A DNA stretch of 64,000 nucleotides, taken from assembly GCF_014058685.1 (NCBI RefSeq), contig NZ_CP059055.1:248001-312000 (forward strand). The letters run 5' to 3'. Origin of the DNA: Lactobacillus johnsonii (GTDB taxonomy: Bacteria; Bacillota; Bacilli; Lactobacillales; Lactobacillaceae). The position numbers and the translations under genes were made by a program. Under the pieces are notes generated by a model that was not told the origin of the DNA, ran no database searches, and was given only the letters and a program-made list of their open reading frames with translations. Positions 44,428-52,064 of this stretch are shown here, piece by piece. Each line of letters starts with the position of its first letter. Within the stretch, counting starts at the first letter, position 1.

Positions 44428-45877
44428 GGCTCTTTTGCAAATCCTGTTGATGGATAATTTTAAGAAGGAATTAAGCAGCTAAGAAATAGCTGTTTGATTC
44501 CTTTTCTTTTATAATATTTTCTTTGAGTCTAATTCTAATTAATAAATGTTTGAAATTTCTATAGCCATAAGCAGTACGTTCAATTTGTTTAATCTTACGG
44601 TTAACTCCTTCAAGACAACCATTAGAATAAGTTGAGGTAATACCGTTTAGGACACCAGAATAATTACGTTTAAAAGTTAATAGAGTTTGATGCATTTGTT
44701 TACCAACATTTTGTTTTGAATGAAGTAGATGGATAACTTTCTTTTCATCGTTATCCTGAATAGCAGTCATAAAGTCCTGCATAACCCAATAAGTATTTTC
44801 TAAGGTTTGGTCACAATCTAAACCATCTAAGACAACATGTTCCTGTGTTAGACAGTCCTTAAAATGCCAGTCGTAATAAGGAGTAGTCTTATTAAGTTTG
44901 TCATATTTCATGAGATAAAGCTTCCAAGGGGACTTTAAAAGCTTATATTCACGGCTTCTTTTATTAAATTGCTTCATGATTTGAACTCTGAAAATATTAA
45001 ACGATCTAGTAAGCATTTGAACCATATGAAAACGGTCAATAACTATCTGAGCATTTGGAAATAATTCTCTAGCAACTAAAGGATAATAACAATTAAGATC
45101 CATAGTTACTGTTTTAACCATTGCACGAGCTTTAGGAGTGAACTTGTAAAAATAGCGTAGAATATCAGGTTTGAAACGAGTTCTAAGAATTTGAACAACT
45201 TTGTGAGTATCACCATCTAGACAAATAAAGTGAAGCTTTTTGCCTACGCCCTTAAATTCATCAAAAGCTAAGTGTTCAGGGAGATGATCAAAGGCATCAT
45301 AGAACTTAGAAGAGCAGACTTCTAATACTCTTTGAACCGTGTTGACAGATACATTATGTTCTCTAGCAATGCTGGTCATTGAACGATCTTCAGTAAGAGC
45401 AGAAAGTATTTTTCGCTTAGAAGTGTTAGAGATATAGCAGCCTTTATTAACCAGATTAGATTGAGCCATAGATCTTTTTAAACAGTAATTGCAGAGAACA
45501 CGTTGTTTTCTTAATCTGATAGTAACGGGCTTACTAGCATCAGCAGTAATGAAACGAACGTTAGAGACGTAATGACCGTTATGCTTAAGATTAGTAGAAC
45601 GACAATAAGGACAAGTAGGCTGGATCAGCTCAGCTAAATATATTTTGTAAATCTTACTGTTAATATTTTCATTTGAATAATCAGAAAAAATAATGTTTTT
45701 ATCTTCAATATCAAGAGTAAATTTAATATAATCATTTAAAGAGGACATAGTTTAAATCTCCATACACTTAATTGAATTGGTCGAAGAAGGATTTTAAGTA
45801 AGAGAGGACTATGGCCTCTTTTTTTACGTAAAAAAAGAATATCATAGATATTCATCAACAGGAAAAATTATACAGCC
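44428..45877 (-). mobile_element. ISL3-family insertion sequence with 8-bp target duplication
   Basis: A 1450-bp element. The left end starts GGCTCTTTTGCAAATCC at 44428, the right end is its inverted partner ending TACAGCC at 45877; both contain CCTGTTGATG. It is bounded by perfect direct repeats AAAATAGT at 44420-44427 and 45878-45885. An 8-bp duplication is the ISL3 norm. It inserted in the last codons of the surface-protein gene. Confidence 0.9.
44471..45748 (-). CDS. ISL3-family transposase
   Basis: A 425-residue transposase: N-terminal zinc finger (CPYCRSTNLKHNGH near 37-50, with a second CNYC), HTH SMTSIAREHNVSVNTVQRVL near 122-141, and the catalytic DDE region with LAFDEFKGVGKKLHF, VTMDLNCYYPLVARELFPNA and IDRFHMVQ, ending with SNGCLEGVNRKIKQIERTAY. 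Complete and apparently functional; divergent to the interrupted gene. Confidence 0.93.
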   Translation of the reverse strand: MSSLNDYIKFTLDIEDKNIIFSDYSNENINSKIYKIYLAELIQPTCPYCRSTNLKHNGHYVSNVRFITADASKPVTIRLRKQRVLCNYCLKRSMAQSNLVNKGCYISNTSKRKILSALTEDRSMTSIAREHNVSVNTVQRVLEVCSSKFYDAFDHLPEHLAFDEFKGVGKKLHFICLDGDTHKVVQILRTRFKPDILRYFYKFTPKARAMVKTVTMDLNCYYPLVARELFPNAQIVIDRFHMVQMLTRSFNIFRVQIMKQFNKRSREYKLLKSPWKLYLMKYDKLNKTTPYYDWHFKDCLTQEHVVLDGLDCDQTLENTYWVMQDFMTAIQDNDEKKVIHLLHSKQNVGKQMHQTLLTFKRNYSGVLNGITSTYSNGCLEGVNRKIKQIERTAYGYRNFKHLLIRIRLKENIIKEKESNSYFLAA

Positions 45878-45932
45878 AAAATAGTAAGGAATAGCTATCA
45901 AGAGGAATAAATATAAACATATATTGAAAATT

Positions 45933-45963
45933 AAAACTCACAATTAAATTTGTGAGTTTTTTT
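45933..45963 (+). terminator. Terminator of the interrupted surface gene
   Basis: AAAACTCACAA pairs with TTTGTGAGTTTT around TTAA with a T run. It lies shortly after the original stop codon restored by removing the ISL3 element. Confidence 0.75.
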
Positions 45964-46076
45964 ATGTTCTAAATTTAGCCGTTCATGTCTTTACTTTTGC
46001 CGCTTATTAAAAATGACGATACAGTTCCGACTTATTTAAGTATTCTTTAGTTAAATCAAATAAAGGAAGTAATCAC

Positions 46077-46922
46077 ATGCTTATTGAAACTTATAGTTTA
46101 ACTAAAAAATATGGCAAAAAATTAGCTTTGAATAAGGTTAATCTCAAAATTGATCGAGGTCAATTGGTTGCCTATCTTGGAACTAATGGTGCAGGGAAGT
46201 CTACGACAATTAATATCTTGACTGGGCTGTTGAAGCCAACTTCTGGAACAATTAAATACGCGCCAAATTTAAAAATTGGGGTAGTTTTTCAAGATAGTGT
46301 CCTAGATGACAATCTAACTGTTAAAGACAATCTGTATCTAAGAGCTAAAATGTACAAAACTTTCTCTAAGGATTGGCTAAAGCAATTAATTGAGCTAATT
46401 GGAATTAAGAAATTTTTGAATCAAAAATATGGTACTTTGTCTGGTGGTCAAAGAAGAAGAGTTGATATTGCCCGAGCCTTAATCGATCATCCTGATTTGC
46501 TGTTTTTGGATGAGCCAACCACTGGACTTGATTTACAGACAAGATTGGTAATTTGGAATTTACTCCAAAAATTGCAGAAAGAACAGGGGTTAACGATTTT
46601 CTTAACTACGCATTATCTTGAAGAAGCAGAAAATGCCGATCAAATGTACATCTTAGAGAACGGTAATATTTTAGCCAAAGGATCTGCAAGTCAAATTAAG
46701 GCCAAATATGCACCAACTAAATTGATAGTGAAGATGAAAGATGCTAAACAGCCGCTTCATTCTCAAATTCTTAAAGACAATAAATTTGAGCTAGATGATC
46801 TAGATTCAAATCAAGCAATTGATTTTCTAACAAAAAATAAAGTTAAAATTGCAGATTTTGAATATCACCAAGGCTCAATTAATGATGCATTTATCAAGAT
46901 TACAGGAAAGGAACTTCAATAA
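46077..46922 (+). CDS. ABC transporter ATPase (drug/peptide export type)
   Basis: A 281-residue ATPase: Walker A LGTNGAGKSTT (near 34-44), signature LSGGQRRR (near 121-128), Walker B LLFLDEPTTGLD (near 141-152), switch His TTHYLEEAE, and a short C-terminal extension. Pairs with the permease that starts at the stop codon (AATG overlap). With LytTR and DUF3021 genes it forms a locus type common in Lactobacillales, likely for export or envelope defence. Confidence 0.92.
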   Translation: MLIETYSLTKKYGKKLALNKVNLKIDRGQLVAYLGTNGAGKSTTINILTGLLKPTSGTIKYAPNLKIGVVFQDSVLDDNLTVKDNLYLRAKMYKTFSKDWLKQLIELIGIKKFLNQKYGTLSGGQRRRVDIARALIDHPDLLFLDEPTTGLDLQTRLVIWNLLQKLQKEQGLTIFLTTHYLEEAENADQMYILENGNILAKGSASQIKAKYAPTKLIVKMKDAKQPLHSQILKDNKFELDDLDSNQAIDFLTKNKVKIADFEYHQGSINDAFIKITGKELQ

Positions 46923-47788
46923 TGTTTGCTTTAGTTCAACGAAATATCAAGATTTATTTTTCTAACATCCCTGGCGTAATTATGTCATGCTTTGGAGCAT
47001 TAATTTCATTCTTTATCTATGTAGGATTTTTACAGAAAAATTTAGAAAGCTCCTGGCCTCAAATTGCAAATGTCAAGCAAATGCTTGATTTATGGATGAT
47101 GGCAGGAATTGTAGCAATTGCAGGGATTACAACTTCTTTTCAAGCACTAGGTCAATTAGTCAAAGATCGAGAAACGCGCACTGCTGATGATATGTGTTTG
47201 ACTGATCTTTCTCTTTCAGAGCAAAATTTGGCCTATGTTTTGTCTAGTTCAATCATCAGTTTCTTAATGCAAATCATTACATTTGTGGTGATGGATGTTT
47301 ACTTTACAGCTGTTGATAAAATTAATATCTCACTTGAAAATAGCTTATTAGCGTTAATTTTTATGGCATTAGGAGCAGTTGGAGCAACACTGCTCAATGA
47401 AATAATTGTGCTCTTTATTCATTCTTCAACTACGTTTAGTCGTTTATCGGCAGTCATCGGGGCAATCGCTGGATTTGCTGTCGCTACGTATCTTCCTTAT
47501 GGAACTTTGTCTTCTACGGCGCAAACTTTGGTAAAATTAGTCCCAAGTAGTTATGAAGCTTCTGCTTTGAGAAGTTTATTTTTAAATAAAATTAGCGAAA
47601 ATCAAATGCCAGCGAGTGTAAGAAGTACGATGGTTAACTATTTAGGAATTCATTTCAAAATTAATAGCTATCAGCTAACGCGTGCAGATACAGGCTATGT
47701 GATGATTGGAATGATTTTAATTTTAAGCCTAGTGATTATTCTTGCTTCACTGGCAATAGGAAAGAGAAAAATTCAAGTTGAAGGTTAA
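46922..47788 (+). CDS. ABC transporter permease (ABC-2 type)
   Basis: 288 residues with six predicted membrane helices and the ABC-2 pattern, including KDRETRTADDMCLTDLS in the first cytoplasmic loop. Overlaps the ATPase gene by one base and the LytTR gene by 11 bases. Substrate unknown; family members export drugs, bacteriocins or lipids. Confidence 0.88.
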   Translation: MFALVQRNIKIYFSNIPGVIMSCFGALISFFIYVGFLQKNLESSWPQIANVKQMLDLWMMAGIVAIAGITTSFQALGQLVKDRETRTADDMCLTDLSLSEQNLAYVLSSSIISFLMQIITFVVMDVYFTAVDKINISLENSLLALIFMALGAVGATLLNEIIVLFIHSSTTFSRLSAVIGAIAGFAVATYLPYGTLSSTAQTLVKLVPSSYEASALRSLFLNKISENQMPASVRSTMVNYLGIHFKINSYQLTRADTGYVMIGMILILSLVIILASLAIGKRKIQVEG

Positions 47789-48227
47789 GTTTCAAAAAGA
47801 TCCATCTTTGGAGGATGAGATAGAGGTTGAAGTTAGAGCAAGTGCAGAAAGTGGCACAGTTAAGCGACTGGTCAGTTACCTAAATAAATTTGGTAAAAGA
47901 GATCGAAATCTTTTACCTGTGAAAACGAGTGACCGGATAGTTACTGTTAAAAGGGATGAGTTGATTAAAGTTGAAGTTCAGGGCACCAGCCTAACTTATT
48001 ACACCTTGAGCGAAGTAGTAAAAACAACTGGGCGATTGTACCAAGTTTTGGAAAACCTGAATGAAGATTTTGTGCAAGTTTCACGTCATTCTGTCATTAA
48101 TTTGAATTATTTAGAATCATTAGAGAGTGGTTTTGCAGGAAACATGGTTGCGATTTTAGCTGAAGGATTGAAGACTGAGGTCTCTCGTCGTTATTTGCCA
48201 GATTTAGAAAGAGAGCTGGGACTGTAA
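47778..48227 (+). CDS. LytTR-type DNA-binding regulator
   Basis: A 149-residue stand-alone LytTR protein: N-terminal variable part and the LytTR domain about 45-145 (VTVKRDELIKVEVQGTSLTY; FVQVSRHSVINLNYLESLE). TTG start overlapping the permease end. It is paired with DUF3021, the common two-gene unit in which the membrane protein is thought to restrain the regulator. It likely autoregulates the ABC operon. Confidence 0.88.
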   Translation: MKVKFQKDPSLEDEIEVEVRASAESGTVKRLVSYLNKFGKRDRNLLPVKTSDRIVTVKRDELIKVEVQGTSLTYYTLSEVVKTTGRLYQVLENLNEDFVQVSRHSVINLNYLESLESGFAGNMVAILAEGLKTEVSRRYLPDLERELGL

Positions 48228-48228
48228 A

Positions 48229-48618
48229 ATGAAATGGTTTGGAAAATGCATAGATTATTTTTTCACAGGAATGGGATTTGGCGCAATTTGCTACGTATGT
48301 ATTATGACTTTTCTTTATCCTGGAGTGGGTTTGACTGTTAAAGAAACGGTTTCGGTTCTTGGAATTTCTGGAATAATTGGTTTTCTATCGATGATTTTTA
48401 AAACTGATTTACCAATGAGTGCAGCTTTTGCGATTCATTTTATAGGTACTTTTATTTTATTCATGTTGATGGCTACTATTAATCACTGGGTAATTAATAT
48501 AAGTAGTATCGTAATGTTCATTCTTATGTATGTTGTGATTTGGCTCATTTGCCTTTTGGAACAAAAAAAGACAGTAAACCGAATCAATGATAGGATTAAG
48601 AAAAGAAATCTAAAATAG
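48229..48618 (+). CDS. DUF3021 membrane protein
   Basis: 129 residues with four hydrophobic helices (about 8-30, 40-58, 65-88, 92-115) and a basic tail. Starts one base after the LytTR stop. DUF3021 proteins almost always accompany LytTR regulators; an inhibitory or sensing role is inferred from that pairing. Confidence 0.85.
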   Translation: MKWFGKCIDYFFTGMGFGAICYVCIMTFLYPGVGLTVKETVSVLGISGIIGFLSMIFKTDLPMSAAFAIHFIGTFILFMLMATINHWVINISSIVMFILMYVVIWLICLLEQKKTVNRINDRIKKRNLK

Positions 48619-48642
48619 AAAACCTAACTGCGAGGAAAACAG

Positions 48643-49146
48643 ATGACATTAAATATTCGTACTGTAAAAATGGATGACTTAGATGCAATTGTTGAACTTG
48701 AATCAAGTGCTTTTCATATGTCAGAGGAAATGACGCGTAAAGATATGATCGGCCGAATTGAAAATTATCCAGATACTTTTTTAGTTGCGGAAGTTGATGG
48801 CAAAGTAGTAGGGCACGTTTTTGGTCCAGTAAGTAAAGATCGCTATATTAAAGATGAGCTGTATTTTAAAAATCAACCGAATAACATACAGTATCCTTAT
48901 CAAACGATTTTGAGTTTGGCAACTAGAAAAGAATATCGTAAGCACGGGATTGCATCAGCTTTAATTGAGGAATTATGCAAGATTGCTCAAGCGCAGGATA
49001 GAAGTACAGTTACACTGACTTGTTTACCTAAGCTCTTCCATTTTTATGAAACGCGCGGTTTTGTCAATGAAGGCAAGACCAGTGATGATATCCCTGATCC
49101 AGAAAACGTAAGTAGCTACAATATGGTGAAAGAGCTAAAAAAGTGA
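48643..49146 (+). CDS. GNAT-family N-acetyltransferase
   Basis: 167 residues with the GNAT fold: start NIRTVKMDDLDAIVELESSAF, acetyl-CoA motif A TILSLATRKEYRKHGIASAL (near 87-106) and FYETRGFVNEGKT near the end. Similar to arylalkylamine-type small-molecule acetyltransferases. It lies in line after the DUF3021 gene and may be in the same transcript. Substrate unknown. Confidence 0.87.
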   Translation: MTLNIRTVKMDDLDAIVELESSAFHMSEEMTRKDMIGRIENYPDTFLVAEVDGKVVGHVFGPVSKDRYIKDELYFKNQPNNIQYPYQTILSLATRKEYRKHGIASALIEELCKIAQAQDRSTVTLTCLPKLFHFYETRGFVNEGKTSDDIPDPENVSSYNMVKELKK

Positions 49147-49202
49147 ATTTTTGGAAATGAATAAAGAGAGATTTATAATGGTGATAAAAGGAGGTCCTGA
49201 CT

Positions 49203-49343
49203 ATGAGCAATGAATTTTGTCATAATGGAATGAAATGTCAACAGGGATGTCCATGTGCTGGTAAAGATGGTGTTTGTCATTGTTCCATGGTAAGTGAGAA
49301 AAAGTGCGTTTGTCAGAGTCATTGTAAAGAAAAAGAAGAGTAA
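49203..49343 (+). CDS. Small cysteine-rich protein (metallothionein-like), 46 residues
   Basis: Begins MSNEFCHNGMKCQQG and carries nine Cys (6, 12, 16, 18, 25, 27, 35, 37, 41) and three His in 46 residues, with CPC, CHC and CVC patterns and a Lys/Glu tail. AAAGGAGG lies 11 bases upstream, a near-perfect ribosome binding site, so it is surely translated. The spacing resembles metal-binding mini-proteins such as bacterial metallothioneins, but I cannot assign a family. It follows a GNAT gene and is convergent with an Rrf2 regulator. Likely a metal chelator or redox buffer; inferred. Confidence 0.78.
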   Translation: MSNEFCHNGMKCQQGCPCAGKDGVCHCSMVSEKKCVCQSHCKEKEE

Positions 49344-49365
49344 AATAAAAATCTCATGTTAGCTT

Positions 49366-49420
49366 GAAGTGCCTCATAATTGTTAGACATAAAATCTAAT
49401 AATTATGGGGTATTTTTTCG
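49366..49420. terminator. Terminator hairpin after the Cys-rich gene
   Basis: CCTCATAATT and AATTATGGGG, extended by TTAGA/TCTAA, form a long stem followed by TATTTTTT; it overlaps the end of the opposing Rrf2 gene. Confidence 0.7.
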
Positions 49421-49761
49421 GCATCATCTAAAAATGGAAAGACGGCATTAACAATATTGCGACCGACAGGGCATTCTGCATTTGCATTTTGATGAACTTG
49501 AAAAATATGAGGATTGTCTTCTTCAACAATTTTATAAATAGTGAGGAGATCTAATTGAGCGAGATCGACTAGCAATTGAATTCCGGTTTTTCCACGGTGG
49601 CTCTCTATGATTTTATGATCTTTGAGTAGGTTCATTATTTTCCGAATATAGCTTGGATTTGTGCCAACGCTTTTCGCAATGTCAACTGAATTGATAGGGT
49701 GTGGACTAAGCGCAATCATGGATAGAATATGGATTGCAATGGGAAATTTGGTATCTTTCAT
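49396..49761 (-). CDS. Rrf2-family transcriptional regulator
   Basis: 121 residues: winged HTH (FPIAIHILSMIALSPHPINS; DIAKSVGTNPSYIRKIMNLL) and a C-terminal region with a single Cys (ANAECPVGRNI near 93-103), rather than the three-Cys iron-sulfur set of IscR. Such YwnA/NsrR-like members respond to redox or nitric oxide signals. A 10-bp palindrome lies upstream. Confidence 0.87.
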   Translation of the reverse strand: MKDTKFPIAIHILSMIALSPHPINSVDIAKSVGTNPSYIRKIMNLLKDHKIIESHRGKTGIQLLVDLAQLDLLTIYKIVEEDNPHIFQVHQNANAECPVGRNIVNAVFPFLDDAEKIPHNY

Positions 49762-49780
49762 CTAAAATACTCTTAAGTAG

Positions 49781-49807
49781 ATAATGTATCTTTTGCTGAT
49801 ACATTAT
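49781..49807. promoter_or_regulatory. Perfect inverted repeat upstream of rrf2 gene (operator candidate)
   Basis: ATAATGTATC and GATACATTAT, 10-bp perfect arms separated by 7 bases, 20 bases before the regulator start. No T run follows on the minus strand, so an operator is more likely than a terminator. Confidence 0.55.
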
Positions 49808-49956
49808 TATATAAAATAAAAGATATCAAATGATAAGATCTACAAGATTTTGGTAAATCCATGAAACTCCGGAATACACTTAAGGGGCAGAAACTGATGT
49901 AATTGTATATTTCTTTTAATGATTATCGGTATCATGATACAAAGGTTCAAAATCAA

Positions 49957-49993
49957 AAAAGCTCCCGTTCAATTTGAACGAGGAGCCTTTTAT
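49957..49993. terminator. Terminator after the 171-residue hypothetical gene
   Basis: AAAAGCTCCCGTTCAA pairs with TTGAACGAGGAGCCTTTT (few mismatches) around TT; T/A runs on both sides. Confidence 0.75.
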
Positions 49994-50505
49994 TTAGTTA
50001 GTTTATGTACTTTATGAGCCAAAACTATTTCTTTGTTTCGATCTTCATAAATTGCGTCCTTTACGTAGTTCCAAGGTGCCATTAAGCGACCTTTATTATT
50101 TTTACGGAAAAGGAAATCAGCATGATGATTTTCAAGGTGACGTAGATATCTCTTAGCATTTTGAACCTGAGTGTGATGCTTTAGATTTAAGCGAGGTTCA
50201 AAATCAATAATCTTATGATCGGCATTAAAAATTGGTCTTACTTTATGGTGCCAGTGACGAGCACTAGCAACATGACGACTAACTTTTTTGCCAGCCTCCA
50301 CAATATTTTCTTTAGTGGCTAAACTATTCCGATCTTTTAACTCTGCATGTGGATCCAGATAGTAGTTCCCTAGACCATCTTGACGGTAAAGACGTAATTT
50401 TTTGAATGATTTATTATTTTTATCCGTCTTCACTTCAATAACGTCACCATTAGTATGGTTCATTAAATACATGTGATGTTTTTTAGTGTAATTTACACTT
50501 TTCAT
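49990..50505 (-). CDS. Hypothetical basic protein, 171 residues
   Basis: Not recognised. The protein is very rich in His, Lys and Arg (HHMYLMNHTNGDVIEVKTDK near 10-29; RHVASARHWHHKVRP near 77-91), with no signal peptide or membrane segment. An ATG with GAGGTG upstream. Monocistronic with its own terminator. Composition suggests nucleic-acid or metal contact, but no function can be given. Confidence 0.65.
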   Translation of the reverse strand: MKSVNYTKKHHMYLMNHTNGDVIEVKTDKNNKSFKKLRLYRQDGLGNYYLDPHAELKDRNSLATKENIVEAGKKVSRHVASARHWHHKVRPIFNADHKIIDFEPRLNLKHHTQVQNAKRYLRHLENHHADFLFRKNNKGRLMAPWNYVKDAIYEDRNKEIVLAHKVHKLTK

Positions 50506-50647
50506 GATCAGAAATTCACCTCTTTATATATCTTATGAATCTATATTATAGACGCATTTTAAAGTAAAGTATAGTGATTAAATTAGGATTTTAAGTATTT
50601 GTAAGAATACCAAAAAAGTTAATTAATGCTTCTAAAAAGAGAACAAT

Positions 50648-50680
50648 AAAGACAGTTAGAGCTTCATTCTAACTGTCTTC
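50648..50680. terminator. Terminator after frc
   Basis: AAGACAGTTAGA pairs perfectly with TCTAACTGTCTT around GCTTCAT. Confidence 0.8.
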
Positions 50681-50700
50681 AATAAATATTTAAAAGTTAA

Positions 50701-52059
50701 TTAGTGTTCTTTACCGTCGATAATAACATGAACACGTGGGTTCTTAGGACCCTTGGCTTTGGAGATAACTCCTTTGTTAACCAAGTCTTCAATTTGATCT
50801 GGATCATAGCCTAGCTTGGTTAAGATTTCCTTGTTGTTTTCGCCAAGATCTGGTGCTCGATCATAAGATGGAGTGTAGTTTGAAAGAGTAAATGGAAGAC
50901 CAATAGTCTTGAAGTCACCACGATTACCACCTTGATCAATGGTAACAATAGCACCATCTTTGTTTAAATCAGGATCATTTTCAAGTTCATGCCAGTCAAG
51001 AACAGGACCAACTGGAACACCAGCAGCACCAAGCTCTTTAGTCAAAGTATATTTATCATATTGCTTAGTGTAAGCTTCAATTAATGGATAAAGTTCTTCC
51101 TTGTGTAATTGACGGTGTTGCCAGTCAATGAATCTTGGATCTTCTTCCCATTCCGGATGTCCCATTGCTTCACAAAGCTTATCCCACTTCTTGTTTTCGT
51201 TTTGAACAACGATGTAAACATAAGCATTTGGATCAGTTTCCCAACCTTTAGCCTTATAGCACCAACCAATAACTTGTCCACCTTCAGTATTTTCTGCACG
51301 TGGAATTGCTTTACCCCATTTCCAGTCAGGGTAGACAGCGTAGTGAGGAAGAGCACCTAAGTTGTCTAACATGATTTGGTCACGTAATTTAATACGACAA
51401 AGGTTTAATACGGCGTCTTGCATTGATTGGTAAACAAAGGTACCTTCACCAGTGTGTTCACGTTGAAGTAGGGCTGCTAAAATACCGATAGTTAAGTGCA
51501 TCCCAGAGTTTGAGTCACCTAAGGCTGCAGCAGATTGAGTAGGAACATTGTCTTCACCTTTGTTCCAACCGGTTGCAGAAGCAGCACCACCAGCAGATTG
51601 AGCAACTGGTTCAAATGCCTTAACATTTTCAAAACGTGATCCTTGGTTAAAACCTTTTAATGAAGCGTAGATTAATCTAGGATTCATTGCATGAAGCTTT
51701 TCCCAGCCAAAACCATTTCTATCAGCAGAACCAGGAGCAATATTTTCTACGAATACGTCGGCTTTTTTAATTAAGTCGTACATAATCTTTTTACCTTCTG
51801 GAGTTTTAATATCAACAGTTAAAGACTTCTTATTAGCATTTAGTTGGAGGAAGTAAAGACTCCATGAATCCTTGATATCAAGTAATTCATTTCTTGTTGG
51901 GTCCCCAGTATTAGTACGTTCAATTTTAATAACTTCAGCTCCAAGCCACGCTAAAAGTTGAGTACATGAAGGGCCGGATTGAACTTGAGTCCAGTCAACT
52001 ACTTTAATTCCTTTTAATGGAGCATATTCATTTTGTTCGTTTTTTTCATTCTCACTCAT
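50701..52059 (-). CDS. frc: Formyl-CoA:oxalate CoA-transferase
   Basis: A class III CoA-transferase of 452 residues that moves CoA from formyl-CoA to oxalate. Family features: GIKVVDWTQVQSGPSCTQLLAW split across 18-40, GAEVIKIERTNTGDPTRNEL, NANKKSLTVDIKTPEGKK and FVENIAPGSADRNGFGW. The catalytic Asp lies in QSMQDAVLNL. It is followed on the same strand after 5 bases by its partner: oxc is upstream and frc is second in the operon. Together they degrade oxalate to formate and CO2, giving acid resistance. Confidence 0.93.
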   Translation of the reverse strand: MSENEKNEQNEYAPLKGIKVVDWTQVQSGPSCTQLLAWLGAEVIKIERTNTGDPTRNELLDIKDSWSLYFLQLNANKKSLTVDIKTPEGKKIMYDLIKKADVFVENIAPGSADRNGFGWEKLHAMNPRLIYASLKGFNQGSRFENVKAFEPVAQSAGGAASATGWNKGEDNVPTQSAAALGDSNSGMHLTIGILAALLQREHTGEGTFVYQSMQDAVLNLCRIKLRDQIMLDNLGALPHYAVYPDWKWGKAIPRAENTEGGQVIGWCYKAKGWETDPNAYVYIVVQNENKKWDKLCEAMGHPEWEEDPRFIDWQHRQLHKEELYPLIEAYTKQYDKYTLTKELGAAGVPVGPVLDWHELENDPDLNKDGAIVTIDQGGNRGDFKTIGLPFTLSNYTPSYDRAPDLGENNKEILTKLGYDPDQIEDLVNKGVISKAKGPKNPRVHVIIDGKEH

Positions 52060-52064
52060 TTTAA

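Larger units (their letters stand above)
42092..44457 (+). pseudogene. Membrane-anchored beta-propeller-like protein gene broken by IS30 and ISL3 insertions
   Basis: The 5' part (42092-42730) encodes a short basic N-terminus, one membrane helix (NYWVTIGIVLIICIGTFTWW) and an extracellular region with repeated strand pairs (VLWVLDFKTGRFIKTIALNN; HVGGIAYDKDHKRLWVATIN). The 3' part (43902-44427) continues in frame after removal of the IS30 element and one 13-bp target copy (EKYNF joins KKQKKPIKFEH). An ISL3 element then cuts the last codons; after its removal the gene would end two codons later at TAG 45892-45894. TTG 42092 fits the GGTGGAGG site. The intact protein resembles cell-surface propeller proteins; function unknown. 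Confidence 0.82.
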
